Of a DNA stretch of 64,000 nt, positions 8,606 to 16,778 are shown piece after piece. The position numbers and the translations under genes were made by a program. Position 1 is the first letter of the stretch. Each line of letters opens with the position of its first letter. The stretch is from CBDCYS01 sp965226245. GTDB taxonomy: Bacteria > Acidobacteriota > Terriglobia > Bryobacterales > UBA6623. Under the pieces are notes generated by a model, which searched no databases, was not told the origin of the DNA, and saw nothing but the letters and a program-made list of their open reading frames with translations. The DNA lies in assembly GCA_965226245.1 (NCBI GenBank), contig CBDDCL010000015.1:1302001-1366000 (forward strand), written 5' to 3'.

Positions 8606-10003
8606 ATGACCGATAAACCTAGTCATTCAGTCGTGTCCAGTGATATTGCCAACCAGATTCACGGGTTCACTGACCTTGCTCACCCGAACGAAGACGAGCT
8701 GATGGTGATTACCGAGGGAGACGGCATCTATGTCACCGACAATCGCGGAAACCGCTATATCGACTGCACTGCTGGGATGTATTGCACCGCGCTTGGCTTC
8801 AACGAACCGGAACTGGCTGAGGCGGCTTATGATCAGATGCGCCGGCTGCCCACCTACCACAACCTGCTGGCCACCACAACGCCGCCGGCAACCGCGCTCT
8901 CGAAGAAACTGGTCGAGATCACACCCGAGCAGCTCACCAAGGTTTTCCTGGTCAATTCCGGTTCGGAAGCCAACGACACCATCATCAAGCTGATCTGGTA
9001 CTACAACAACGCCCTGGGACGGCCCGAGAAAAAGAAGATCATCTCGCGCAAGGGCAGCTACCACGGCGCGACGGTCGCGACCTCCAGCTTGACCGGCGTG
9101 CCGGCCATGCAGACCGGATTCGACGTACCGCTGGACCGCTTTCTCAAGGTCGACGGGCCTCATATGTTTCGCGACATGAAACCCGGGGAAGACGAGGAGG
9201 CTTATGCGGCGCGATTGGTCGGGCAGGTCGAGGACTTGATCCAAAAAGAAGGCCCGGAGACGGTTGCCGCCATGGTCGTCGATCCGCTGGCCAGCGCCGC
9301 CGGATTTCAGTTCTCGCCGAAGGGCTATTTCGAGCGCCTGCAGACCGTGCTACGGAAATACGACGTGCTCTTCGTGGTGGACGAGGTCATTTCCGGTTTC
9401 GGACGCACCGGCTTCATGTTCGCCAGCGAGACTCTCGGTCTGAAGCCGGATTTGATGTCCGTCGCCAAGGGACTCTGCTCGGCTTACCTCCCGATTGCCG
9501 CTGTGCTGGTCAGTGACGAGATCTTCGCGGCCATGGCGAAACAAAGCAGCAAAGTCGGCATGTTCGCGCAAGCTTTTACGACAGGCGGTCACCCGACGAC
9601 TTCAGCGGTGGCCTTGCGAAACATCGAGCTAATAAAAGAGCGCGGCATTCTGGGTCACGTGCGCTCGGTCTCTCCGCGGTTTTTGGAGCGGCTTCACGCC
9701 CTGACCGCCCATCCGCTGGTGGGAGAAGCCCATGGCATGGGTCTTGCGGGTACGGTCGAGCTGGTCGCCGGCAAACCTGGGAATCTGCGGTTCGATGAAG
9801 ACGGCCGCAAGAGGATCCGTCCCGTGATACGCGAATGCGGACGCAAGCACGGGTTGATCCCGCGCGGGTTCGTCGAACGCCAGAGCTTTGCGCCGCCACT
9901 CATCATCACCGAGGAGCAAATCGACGAAATGTTTGACCGGTTTTCAAGGACCCTCGACGATGTGGCGACTCAACTGAGCGCGGAGGGCGTGATCGCTGCA
10001 TGA
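8606..10003 (+). CDS. Class III pyridoxal-phosphate aminotransferase (omega-transaminase type)
   Basis: A 465-residue fold-type I PLP enzyme. Visible motifs: VNSGSEANDTIIKL (phosphate-binding region, about 116-129), KGSYHGAT (149-156), VVDEVISGFGRTG with the pyridine-binding D259, and SVAKGL whose K288 should form the Schiff base. It contains the AFTTGGHP region typical of omega-amino-acid:pyruvate and putrescine/diamine transaminases. It moves an amino group from an omega-amino acid or diamine to a keto acid in the cytoplasm; substrate preference is not readable. Length is normal. It is followed after 33 bp by the 202-aa gene on the same strand. No strong ribosome binding site precedes the ATG. 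Confidence 0.9.
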   Translation: MTDKPSHSVVSSDIANQIHGFTDLAHPNEDELMVITEGDGIYVTDNRGNRYIDCTAGMYCTALGFNEPELAEAAYDQMRRLPTYHNLLATTTPPATALSKKLVEITPEQLTKVFLVNSGSEANDTIIKLIWYYNNALGRPEKKKIISRKGSYHGATVATSSLTGVPAMQTGFDVPLDRFLKVDGPHMFRDMKPGEDEEAYAARLVGQVEDLIQKEGPETVAAMVVDPLASAAGFQFSPKGYFERLQTVLRKYDVLFVVDEVISGFGRTGFMFASETLGLKPDLMSVAKGLCSAYLPIAAVLVSDEIFAAMAKQSSKVGMFAQAFTTGGHPTTSAVALRNIELIKERGILGHVRSVSPRFLERLHALTAHPLVGEAHGMGLAGTVELVAGKPGNLRFDEDGRKRIRPVIRECGRKHGLIPRGFVERQSFAPPLIITEEQIDEMFDRFSRTLDDVATQLSAEGVIAA

Positions 10004-10036
10004 GGGGAGCCCCCGTGCAGGAGCTTCTAAATTTAG

Positions 10037-10645
10037 ATGGCGAATAAGAGCAAAAAACCGGCCTGGGCGTCCGTCAAAACCCGACTGCAACAAATGGATC
10101 CCAGGGCGCTGGTCAACCTGCTTGGCGACATTTACCGGTCGAGCGCGGAGAACCGGCGTTTTCTGCATGCTCGACTGCTCGATTCCCAGATGGAACTCGC
10201 CGAGTACCGCAACCTCGTGGTCGATGCTGTTTACCCTGATCCTCTCAGTCAGGATCCGGTCCGCGTCAGCGAAGCGAAACGGCTCATTCGCCATTATCGC
10301 CAAGCGACAAGCGACATCGAGGGCACGGTTGACCTGATGCTCAGTTTCGCTGAAGCCGGTACCGATCAGGCGGCCGACTTGGGCTACGGCGAGGAACGGT
10401 ATTTCAGGGCGCTCGAAAAGGCGCTCGACGGCGTCGCCGACGCTTTGGCCGAACTCTCCCCAGATTCGCGGCGGCACGCTGTTGCGCGAATCCACGAAAT
10501 CGCGGTCCGGGCGAAATCGATCGGGTGGGGCTACTGCGACTACACCCAGGAGATTGCCAACCGGATGAACGCGGCCGTCAGCTCACCGACTGCTGTCAAT
10601 CGGAGTGGAGCGCGGACTAACAAGGGCATCCAGCCGACGCGCTAG
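10037..10645 (+). CDS. Uncharacterised helical protein, possibly DUF6155-like
   Basis: A 202-residue, predicted mostly helical cytoplasmic protein beginning MANKSKKPAWASVKTRLQQM. The segment LVNLLGDIYRSSAENRRFL resembles the DUF6155 family (function unknown), but this is recall only. No signal peptide or catalytic motif. The last residues NKGIQPTR are encoded by DNA resembling one half of an integron attC site (CTAACAAGGGCATCCAGCCG), and the TAG stop overlaps the TA at the left edge of a family C MITE. The original C-terminus may therefore have been altered. It follows the aminotransferase by 33 bp and may share its transcript. Confidence 0.6.
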   Translation: MANKSKKPAWASVKTRLQQMDPRALVNLLGDIYRSSAENRRFLHARLLDSQMELAEYRNLVVDAVYPDPLSQDPVRVSEAKRLIRHYRQATSDIEGTVDLMLSFAEAGTDQAADLGYGEERYFRALEKALDGVADALAELSPDSRRHAVARIHEIAVRAKSIGWGYCDYTQEIANRMNAAVSSPTAVNRSGARTNKGIQPTR

Positions 10646-10850
10646 TGCAGTGCCCCAACCAGACTGCGACTCATCGTGAGTCGTTTCCTTGCCGGTTAGT
10701 GGCGTAGAGGAGACCTTTGTCGGCCCAAATACGCATCTTTCGGCGGTGAGCAGGGCGGAACCAGACAGCTACATCGTCGGATCTGAGCCGTGTTCACGCG
10801 GCTTGTCTTCCTAGGCCAGTCGTTTTGCGGCTGGTGTAGCCGGCCGATCG
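10645..10850 (+). repeat. Diverged family C MITE
   Basis: Starts at TA (10643-10644) with GTGCAGTGCCCCAACCAGAC, resembling the GTGTAGTGCGCCAATCAGAC terminus of the 41744-41961 element. It shares interior blocks with it, including TTCACGCGGCTT and GGCCAGTCGTTTTGCGGCTG. The right terminus cannot be recognised, so the end is approximate. It contains a short hairpin (CGACTCA-TCG-TGAGTCG, 10667-10683) followed by TTTCCTT that might also act as a terminator. Confidence 0.6.
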
Positions 10851-10884
10851 TCACTCGCGTGCGGTTGCGCCCCAGCGCCCGGGC

Positions 10885-11886
10885 CTACATATCGAGCATG
10901 GCCGCCATGAGGGTTCCCTTGGCGGTCGTGTTGAGCGGATCCTCGGCCAAGCTCACCTCCGAGATGGCAATCGGCAGCTCGGCCGCCCGGATCTCCTTCT
11001 CCAGGTGCTGCCGGAAGCCCTTCACCTGGGCGCTGCCGCCACTGACGGCCACTGGAACCGGCTTGTCGAACTTAGGCAGCTTGCGGCGATCCGAGAGAGC
11101 TTTTTCGAGCCCCGTCACCACGGCCCGGATCATGTCGTTGTAATAGACAGTGATAGCCTGTTCGACGTTGTTACCGGAAAATCCGTTGAGCTGGAACTGC
11201 TCTTCTTTGTGCAGCCGGATCGTCGTTGGCGTCTGCCCGGTTACCGACGAGGCGCTGTAGTCGACGTAATCTCCGGCCTGCGGGGTGCTGAACGTCACCA
11301 CCGGCAGTCCCAGATAGGCCAGACAGACGTTGCACATTCCGCCGCCAAAGCTGATACCGATACCGGTAAAGCTTGAGCTCTCCAGTTCGGCGTAGATGAC
11401 GGCCAGACCCTCGTTCAGGCTCTTGACGGTATAGGCGAGCTTTTCGAGAATCTGCGCAATCGTGCGCTCATGGTAGATGACGTCGCTCTGGTTGTTCACG
11501 GCGCCGCTGGGAATGCTGAAACAAATCTTCTCGCCTTTTTGCGCCTCGCCACACATTTTGGTCAAGGCCAGATCGAGCATTTGCAAGCTCTTGGGTTCGG
11601 CCGGATTCAGCAATCCGGTCCGAATCGGGCGGCGGGTCTCGCCGTTTAGAATGTTGGCGAACTCCTCGACGCGATTGCCGTAGGCGAGAATCGCCGATCC
11701 TTCCACACTGAAAAGGATCCCCTCGCGGCGCAGCATGCCTTCGGTCATCCTCGAGTAGGGAAGCGAGATGAAGGCATTCAACTGTCCCTCGTATTGATAC
11801 GTATTCTCGACGGGCCTTGCGAGCACGAGCCGGCTGCTGCCGACGTCGAGCCCTTTCGCCTTCAAAACGGTTGGTTTGTTTGACAT
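10885..11886 (-). CDS. Actin/HSP70-fold ATPase of unassigned family
   Basis: A 333-residue protein with actin-superfamily signatures: phosphate-1 loop KGLDVGSSRLVLARP (11-25), phosphate-2 loop GIGISFGGGMCNVCLA (175-190) and an adenosine motif VPVAVSGGSAQVKGF (277-291). No typical MreB, FtsA, ParM or DnaK extensions are seen. The ATG at 11886 is chosen over longer upstream frames because GGAAGGAG lies at the right distance before it. It is 50 bp downstream of the PGRP-type amidase gene on the same strand, so the pair is probably one operon. That context suggests a cytoskeletal or morphogenetic role linked to the cell wall, which is inference. No membrane segment or signal is visible. Confidence 0.78.
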   Translation of the reverse strand: MSNKPTVLKAKGLDVGSSRLVLARPVENTYQYEGQLNAFISLPYSRMTEGMLRREGILFSVEGSAILAYGNRVEEFANILNGETRRPIRTGLLNPAEPKSLQMLDLALTKMCGEAQKGEKICFSIPSGAVNNQSDVIYHERTIAQILEKLAYTVKSLNEGLAVIYAELESSSFTGIGISFGGGMCNVCLAYLGLPVVTFSTPQAGDYVDYSASSVTGQTPTTIRLHKEEQFQLNGFSGNNVEQAITVYYNDMIRAVVTGLEKALSDRRKLPKFDKPVPVAVSGGSAQVKGFRQHLEKEIRAAELPIAISEVSLAEDPLNTTAKGTLMAAMLDM

Positions 11887-11936
11887 ACGATGCTCCTTCC
11901 TTGCGGTGCCTAGCACCGGGTTTTGAATCCTCTCTC

Positions 11937-13322
11937 TCAGCCGGTCTGGCCGGCTCGCGTGGTCGTATCCGTGGCCTCGGGGAAGGCCTGCTGCTCGGCG
12001 CGTTGCTGGGTCAGTTCCCGCAGCCGCTCTATCCATTCCCTCAAACGCGCAACCCGTGTTTTGCGAAGCTGCTCAAGGCTGATCTGGCGCAGCTCCGCTT
12101 CGCGCTGAAAGCGTTTTTCCGCCAGTCGCACCCCGGCCCAGACGCGGCCGCCGAGTTGGTCGACGAACTGACGATCGTAGCGGAAGCCCCACTCGGCGAT
12201 GCTCGGCACGGCGAGCCGGTAGTTATCCGGCAGGCCAAGCTCCCAGAAGGGGAACCGGCCGCGCCAGTCGGTGTGATATCCGACTAGGCCATTGGCGGGG
12301 TTCAGCGAAACCATCTCGTGGGTGACGACGTTGCCTTCCACGATGCCGAAGCTCTGCCTCAGAAGCGCGGTCAACATCTGGCCCCCCGCTAATTGGGCTT
12401 GCGTCAAGGGCCGCTCGAGCCTATCCGCCGAGGCGCCCAGACCGCGCTGCGTCTCGAATGCCACGCCGAGAAAGCTGTGGTTCAGATTCACATACAGCTC
12501 GCCGCCCTCGGCCCAAACCGAATGACCCGCGTGATAGGCGTATTCCTGCTCGGGAACAATACGATAGACTTTGCCGAAACGATCGATCGCGAAATTGTAG
12601 AGCCCTTCCCGCTGCAGGTAAAGCAGTAGTTGCAGGCCTTGATATCGAATGTGGTGGTTGTAGGCCTTGGCGAACGGAGCGAGATCACTTTCCGTAGTGT
12701 GGAAAACCAGGCCGACGGGACGCTCGCGCCACTCCAGCGCCTCCGGCTCGACTTCGCCGTCGCGCGGCAAAACGGCGTAAACTCGCGGCCCAGTGTGGGT
12801 CCGATAGCGGTTGTCGACTCGCAGACCGTTGCTGTATAGATCCGCGCTGTCAGACGATTCGACGAGCCAGATCTCGGCCGGGGGGCCATGCCGCGCGGCA
12901 ACCTCGGCGCGTGGGCTCTCGGTGCGTGGAGCTGCCTCCATCACCCTCTCCTGTCCTGCGCCGCCAAACCAGATAGCGACGGCCGCCGTGCAGACAAGCA
13001 CGCCGCTCAGCGCGGAGATGAGTCGCCGACGGCGGATCACGGTTAGCCGCCAGCGCAGCAGCCAAAAAACGCAGTGTTCGCTCCAGGGTGCTCTCCGCGG
13101 TTCCGCTTGTCGCCCGCGGAAGCGCGCGCCGAGCCACAAAATCCGATAGATTGCGGGGCCGATCGGCCGAAATTGGAAGAACCAGCTGTTTTGCTCCGCT
13201 ACGACTCTGCAGGCATGAACGTATCGCAATCGCTCGACTGGATCCGAGATCTTGGCACTGTAGCCCACAATCGTGCGGACGGCGGCTCGATTCGGCCATC
13301 TAGAGCGCCCACGTCTTGGCAT
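11937..13322 (-). CDS. Membrane-anchored N-acetylmuramoyl-L-alanine amidase (PGRP/amidase_2 fold)
   Basis: The C-terminal domain has the zinc amidase signature: VGLVFHTTES (H208), FGKVYRIVPE, YHAGHSVW, NHSFLGVAFE and VVTHEMVSLNP (H335), with D352 in YHTDWRGRFP as a plausible third ligand. It should cleave the amide between N-acetylmuramic acid and the stem peptide. Residues 101-121 are a hydrophobic segment after an Arg cluster, probably a signal anchor. The last ~80 residues are charged and helical. The first ~94 residues do not look family-like; a GTG at 13040 just before the Arg cluster is an alternative start. The actin-like ATPase gene follows 50 bp downstream. Confidence 0.8.
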   Translation of the reverse strand: MPRRGRSRWPNRAAVRTIVGYSAKISDPVERLRYVHACRVVAEQNSWFFQFRPIGPAIYRILWLGARFRGRQAEPRRAPWSEHCVFWLLRWRLTVIRRRRLISALSGVLVCTAAVAIWFGGAGQERVMEAAPRTESPRAEVAARHGPPAEIWLVESSDSADLYSNGLRVDNRYRTHTGPRVYAVLPRDGEVEPEALEWRERPVGLVFHTTESDLAPFAKAYNHHIRYQGLQLLLYLQREGLYNFAIDRFGKVYRIVPEQEYAYHAGHSVWAEGGELYVNLNHSFLGVAFETQRGLGASADRLERPLTQAQLAGGQMLTALLRQSFGIVEGNVVTHEMVSLNPANGLVGYHTDWRGRFPFWELGLPDNYRLAVPSIAEWGFRYDRQFVDQLGGRVWAGVRLAEKRFQREAELRQISLEQLRKTRVARLREWIERLRELTQQRAEQQAFPEATDTTTRAGQTG

Positions 13323-13657
13323 AGCCTGAGCGACCCGTAAGCAATAGAATTGAGCTGGGCCTGTAGTTATGCATATCGGCGCGGGAGTTGTAGGGCTTTA
13401 CGCCTTAGAGTTCATAAGGGCGAGAAAGGGCGCCCACTCGGGGACGCATAGGGCGTTAGCCTTCATCGGGAGTGCCGAGGCGCGGGAAGGCGGGCCCCAG
13501 GCGTCCAGCGCAGCCGCGCCCGTCCTCGACTCTGCCCCAATCGCGGCGTGATATGATCGAGGCAGTTCACCGCTTTCGGGCGAGTCAGGCCACTCCATGA
13601 CTCCGCATGGCAGCGCCGCCGGGGTCCCGTGCCGGGATTCCATCCTGGAGACCCCAT
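13323..13657. other. Intergenic region between divergent amidase and ftsY genes
   Basis: About 335 bp separate the longest amidase frame from ftsY. No RNA gene, conserved repeat or convincing promoter was recognised. The region should hold the divergent promoters of both operons. Confidence 0.4.
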
Positions 13658-14605
13658 ATGATTCAAACCCTCTTCGGTCCGCCGCCGGAGCCTACTGTTC
13701 TTGAACGGTTTAAGGAAGCGGCATCGAAGACTCGCGACAACCTGGCCGGCCAGATCGATGATCTGTTGCAAGGGAAGAAAGAGATCGACGCTGAGCTGCT
13801 GGATGAGCTGGAAATGATGCTGATCGGCGCCGATATCGGGGTCCGGACGACGAGCGAGATTCTCGACGATGTGCGCGAAAAGCTCGACCGTGAGCAGTTG
13901 GGAGATGCCGCAGAACTGAAGACTCACATCGCGCGCCACCTGGTGGAAGTCTTGAGCTGCGCCAAGACAGAAAAAGCGAATGCGCCGCGGATTCCCGAAG
14001 TGATTATGGTCGTGGGGGTGAACGGAAGTGGAAAAACCACGACGATCGGGCGGCTGGCGCATCGCTTGCGGCAGGAACAGAAGAAAGTCATCTTGTGCGC
14101 CGCTGACACGTTCCGGGCGGCCGCCGCCGAGCAGCTCGACATCTGGGGCCAGCGGACATCGAGCGATGTTATCAAACAGAAGCCCGGCACCGACCCCAGC
14201 GCGGTTCTCTTCGACGCGCTGCAGGCCGCCAAGGCGCGGCAGGCCGACTACGTGATCGTCGACACGGCGGGCCGCTTGCACACGAAGTCGAACCTGATGT
14301 CCGAACTCGAAAAGATGACTCGCACCGCCGGCCGCCTGGTACCAGGCGCTCCCCACCAAGTGCTGCTGGTACTGGACGCCGTTACTGGCCAGAACGGCCT
14401 CGAACAGGCTCGCAAATTCACCGCCAGCGCCGCGGTGACGGGCATTGTCCTGGCCAAGCTCGACGGAACGGCAAAGGGCGGCATCGTGGTGGCGATTGCG
14501 CGTGAGCTGGGGCTGCCAATATGCTACGTTGGGGTCGGAGAAAAGGCGGAGGACTTGGTGCCGTTCAACGCCGGCGCCTTTGTGCGTTCCTTGTTTGAGG
14601 GCTGA
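13658..14605 (+). CDS. ftsY: Signal recognition particle receptor FtsY
   Basis: A 315-residue SRP GTPase. It has the helical N domain (LLDELEMMLIGADIGVRTT) and the G domain with P-loop GVNGSGKTTTIGRL, the insertion-box motif DTFRAAAAEQL, DTAGRLHTKSNLM, the TKLDG-like AKLDGTAKGG and the closing YVGVGEKAEDLVPF. FtsY docks ribosome-nascent chain-SRP complexes at the inner membrane. It lacks the long acidic A domain of E. coli FtsY, as in many bacteria. The ATG at 13658 has GGAG seven bases upstream and is preferred over the ATG at 13607. ribD follows after 27 bp. Confidence 0.95.
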   Translation: MIQTLFGPPPEPTVLERFKEAASKTRDNLAGQIDDLLQGKKEIDAELLDELEMMLIGADIGVRTTSEILDDVREKLDREQLGDAAELKTHIARHLVEVLSCAKTEKANAPRIPEVIMVVGVNGSGKTTTIGRLAHRLRQEQKKVILCAADTFRAAAAEQLDIWGQRTSSDVIKQKPGTDPSAVLFDALQAAKARQADYVIVDTAGRLHTKSNLMSELEKMTRTAGRLVPGAPHQVLLVLDAVTGQNGLEQARKFTASAAVTGIVLAKLDGTAKGGIVVAIARELGLPICYVGVGEKAEDLVPFNAGAFVRSLFEG

Positions 14606-14632
14606 TTTCGTCAGGGTAAACAACAACGACTG

Positions 14633-15766
14633 ATGAACGCTGAAGATCACAAATTCATGCGGCACGCGCTGGAGCTGGCGCGCCGGGGCAGAGCGCTGGC
14701 GAGCCCCAACCCAATGGTGGGGGCCGTGATCGTAAACTCCGCGGGCGAAGAGACCGGGAGCGGCTTCTACACCTACGACGGATTGAAACACGCGGAGGTC
14801 TTAGCGATCGAGAAGGCCGGCGAGGAGGCGCGCGGAGGAACTCTCTACGTCAGCCTCGAGCCATGCTGCTTCGAGGGCCGCACCGCTGCCTGCACCGAAG
14901 CGGTGTTCAGCGCGGGGCTGAAGCGCGTGGTCGCCGCAATCGAAGATGCTCACCCCAAGGTATCGGGAGCCGGGTTCGTGGAACTGCGGCAGGCCGGGAT
15001 CGAGGTGGAGCTGGCCGGGGAATTTGCCGAGGAGGCGCGCAAGCTCAACGAAGCCGTCTTTCATTTCAATCGAACCGGAAAGCCGCTGGTGATTCTGAAA
15101 TCAGCTTCGACGCTCGATGGCAAAATTGCCGCTCCCGACGACAACACTGGATGGATCACCAGTGACACCGCGCGGGAGCACGTTCAGCAAGTTCGCCACG
15201 ACTGCGACGCGATCATCACGGGCATTGGCACCGTGCTGGCCGATGATTGTTTGCTGACGGACCGGACCGGGCTGCCGCGCAGACGTCCTTTGCTGCGGGT
15301 CGTTACTGACTCACTGCTGAGGCTTCCTCTTGACTCCCGGCTGGTAGAGTCGGCCAGCGATGACCTGGTGGTCATGACGACCTCCGCCCCGCCCCTCAAA
15401 AGACGGCAAGCCTTGGAAAAAGCCGGTGTCCCCGTTCATCTCTTTGACGGCCCCCGCGGACGAGTAGATCTTCCGGCGGTAGTGGACTGGCTGGGGCGCC
15501 AGCAACTCGTCTCGTTGCTGATCGAAGCCGGCGCGAAGTTGAATTGGGCCGCTCTGGATTTGGGGATTGTCGACAAGGCCCTGCTCTACTATGCTCCAAA
15601 GATTCTCGGCGGCGTGGACTCGCTGCCGATGGTCGGCGGCGCCGGGCGGCGCAGCCGCTCGGGCGCGATTCGTCTTCGCGGGGTTCAGATTCTTTCAGTT
15701 GGTCCGGACGAGTTCGCGGTGGAGGCTTATTTGGAAAAGCAAGGAGCCGCCGCTAATGAAGGTTGA
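14633..15766 (+). CDS. ribD: Bifunctional riboflavin deaminase/reductase RibD
   Basis: A 377-residue two-domain enzyme for the second and third steps of riboflavin synthesis. The N-terminal deaminase has LASPNPMVGAVIV, the zinc and catalytic motif HAEVLAIE (H53, E55) and EPCCFEGRTAACTEA (zinc ligands C78 and C87). The usual His-Thr-Gly in PCxHxGRTPPC reads Phe-Glu-Gly here. The C-terminal reductase begins about residue 155 (LKSASTLDGKIA) and includes LIEAGAKLNWAAL near the end. It lies 27 bp after ftsY and upstream of ribE, with a palindromic repeat element in between. Confidence 0.95.
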   Translation: MNAEDHKFMRHALELARRGRALASPNPMVGAVIVNSAGEETGSGFYTYDGLKHAEVLAIEKAGEEARGGTLYVSLEPCCFEGRTAACTEAVFSAGLKRVVAAIEDAHPKVSGAGFVELRQAGIEVELAGEFAEEARKLNEAVFHFNRTGKPLVILKSASTLDGKIAAPDDNTGWITSDTAREHVQQVRHDCDAIITGIGTVLADDCLLTDRTGLPRRRPLLRVVTDSLLRLPLDSRLVESASDDLVVMTTSAPPLKRRQALEKAGVPVHLFDGPRGRVDLPAVVDWLGRQQLVSLLIEAGAKLNWAALDLGIVDKALLYYAPKILGGVDSLPMVGGAGRRSRSGAIRLRGVQILSVGPDEFAVEAYLEKQGAAANEG

Positions 15767-15785
15767 GTGGTGGCTCGAATCTTTG

Positions 15786-15976
15786 CCGATGGCGTCACGA
15801 GATTTCAGACGGCCGGACAGAGGCGCGGACGGAAGTCCGCGCTCCTCGGCGCAGGTCCATCTCCAGAAAGGCGGACTAGCCCCAATTAGCCCCAATAGTG
15901 TAGTTCTCCTGCGTCCCGTCCGCGGACTTCCGTCCGCGGCTCTGTCCCGCCGTCTGAAATTTCGTGACGCCATCGG
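15786..15976. repeat. Large inverted-repeat element (family E) between ribD and ribE
   Basis: Arms of about 56 bp face each other: CCGATGGCGTCACGAGATTT at 15786 and its near reverse complement ending at 15976. Each arm contains TTTCAGACGG, GGACAGAG and the palindrome GCGGACGGAAGTCCGCG. A single diverged arm recurs before gatA (57120-57185). As RNA it would form a long hairpin between two riboflavin genes. Confidence 0.8.
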
Positions 15977-16049
15977 AAACGATTTGACTATACGGATACT
16001 AAGTGGACAGTATTGGGACTAGCCCGCCGATAAGCGGCCGACGGTTGTC

Positions 16050-16697
16050 ATGTTCACTGGAATTATTGAGGAAACCGGCACGGTGGAGGAATTCACCCGG
16101 CAAGCGCACGGGGCCACCTTGAAAGTCCACGCCGAAACGGTCTTGTCGGACCTAACCGTCGGCGGCAGCATCGCCGTCAGCGGAGTCTGCCTTACCGCGA
16201 CAACAATCCAAGACCACTCGTTCTGGGCCGACCTGTCGCCCGAGACGCTGCAGCGCACGAACCTGGGCGAGCTGAAATCCGGATCGAAAGTCAACCTGGA
16301 GCGTCCTCTATTGGCGACCGGACGGCTCAGCGGGCATTTTGTCCAAGGCCATGTCGACGGCGTGGGGGAGCTGGTTTCCCTGGCCGAGGCCGGCGACGGA
16401 AACTGGTGGCTGCGAATCCGCGTGCCGCAAGAGCTGCTGCGCTACTTGGTCTACAAAGGAAGCATCGCGATCGACGGAATCAGTCTCACCATCGCCTCGG
16501 TGGAAGAAGGTACGATCGGCGTTGCCATCATCCCGCACACCTGCGAAGCCACGTCGCTGGGCGAGCTGGGGACCGGCGCCAAGGTGAATCTGGAATGTGA
16601 CGTGATCGCCAAGCACGTCGAACGGCTCATGGCATCGGTTGAGCTTGAGCCTCGCAGCCGCCTGACGGTTGATGATCTTAAGGAACAGGGCTTTTGA
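16050..16697 (+). CDS. ribE: Riboflavin synthase alpha chain
   Basis: A 215-residue protein with the diagnostic N-terminus MFTGIIEETG and two lumazine-binding barrels (about 1-97 and 98-200). The first has GGSIAVSGVCLTAT, the second YKGSIAIDGISLTIA, and GHFVQGHVDGVG marks the junction. It converts two molecules of 6,7-dimethyl-8-ribityllumazine to riboflavin plus a pyrimidine. Length is normal. With ribD upstream it forms a partial riboflavin cluster; ribBA and ribH are not in the window. No FMN riboswitch is recognised upstream. Confidence 0.95.
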   Translation: MFTGIIEETGTVEEFTRQAHGATLKVHAETVLSDLTVGGSIAVSGVCLTATTIQDHSFWADLSPETLQRTNLGELKSGSKVNLERPLLATGRLSGHFVQGHVDGVGELVSLAEAGDGNWWLRIRVPQELLRYLVYKGSIAIDGISLTIASVEEGTIGVAIIPHTCEATSLGELGTGAKVNLECDVIAKHVERLMASVELEPRSRLTVDDLKEQGF

Positions 16698-16778
16698 ATA
16701 GGGTGTTTGTCCGGTTTCCGCCCAGGCAACACCGTTGCTAAACTATAGTGCTGCCGCTCAACAACGGGGAATTAGCAG

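Noticed and set aside
13323..13657. SRP RNA next to ftsY
   Set aside because: The conserved SRP RNA loop sequence was not found.
13463..14791. A 442-codon minus-strand frame across ftsY
   Set aside because: It is antisense to unmistakable FtsY motifs and shows no family features.
15977..16049. An FMN riboswitch ahead of ribE
   Set aside because: The conserved RFN element sequence is absent and the gap is too short.
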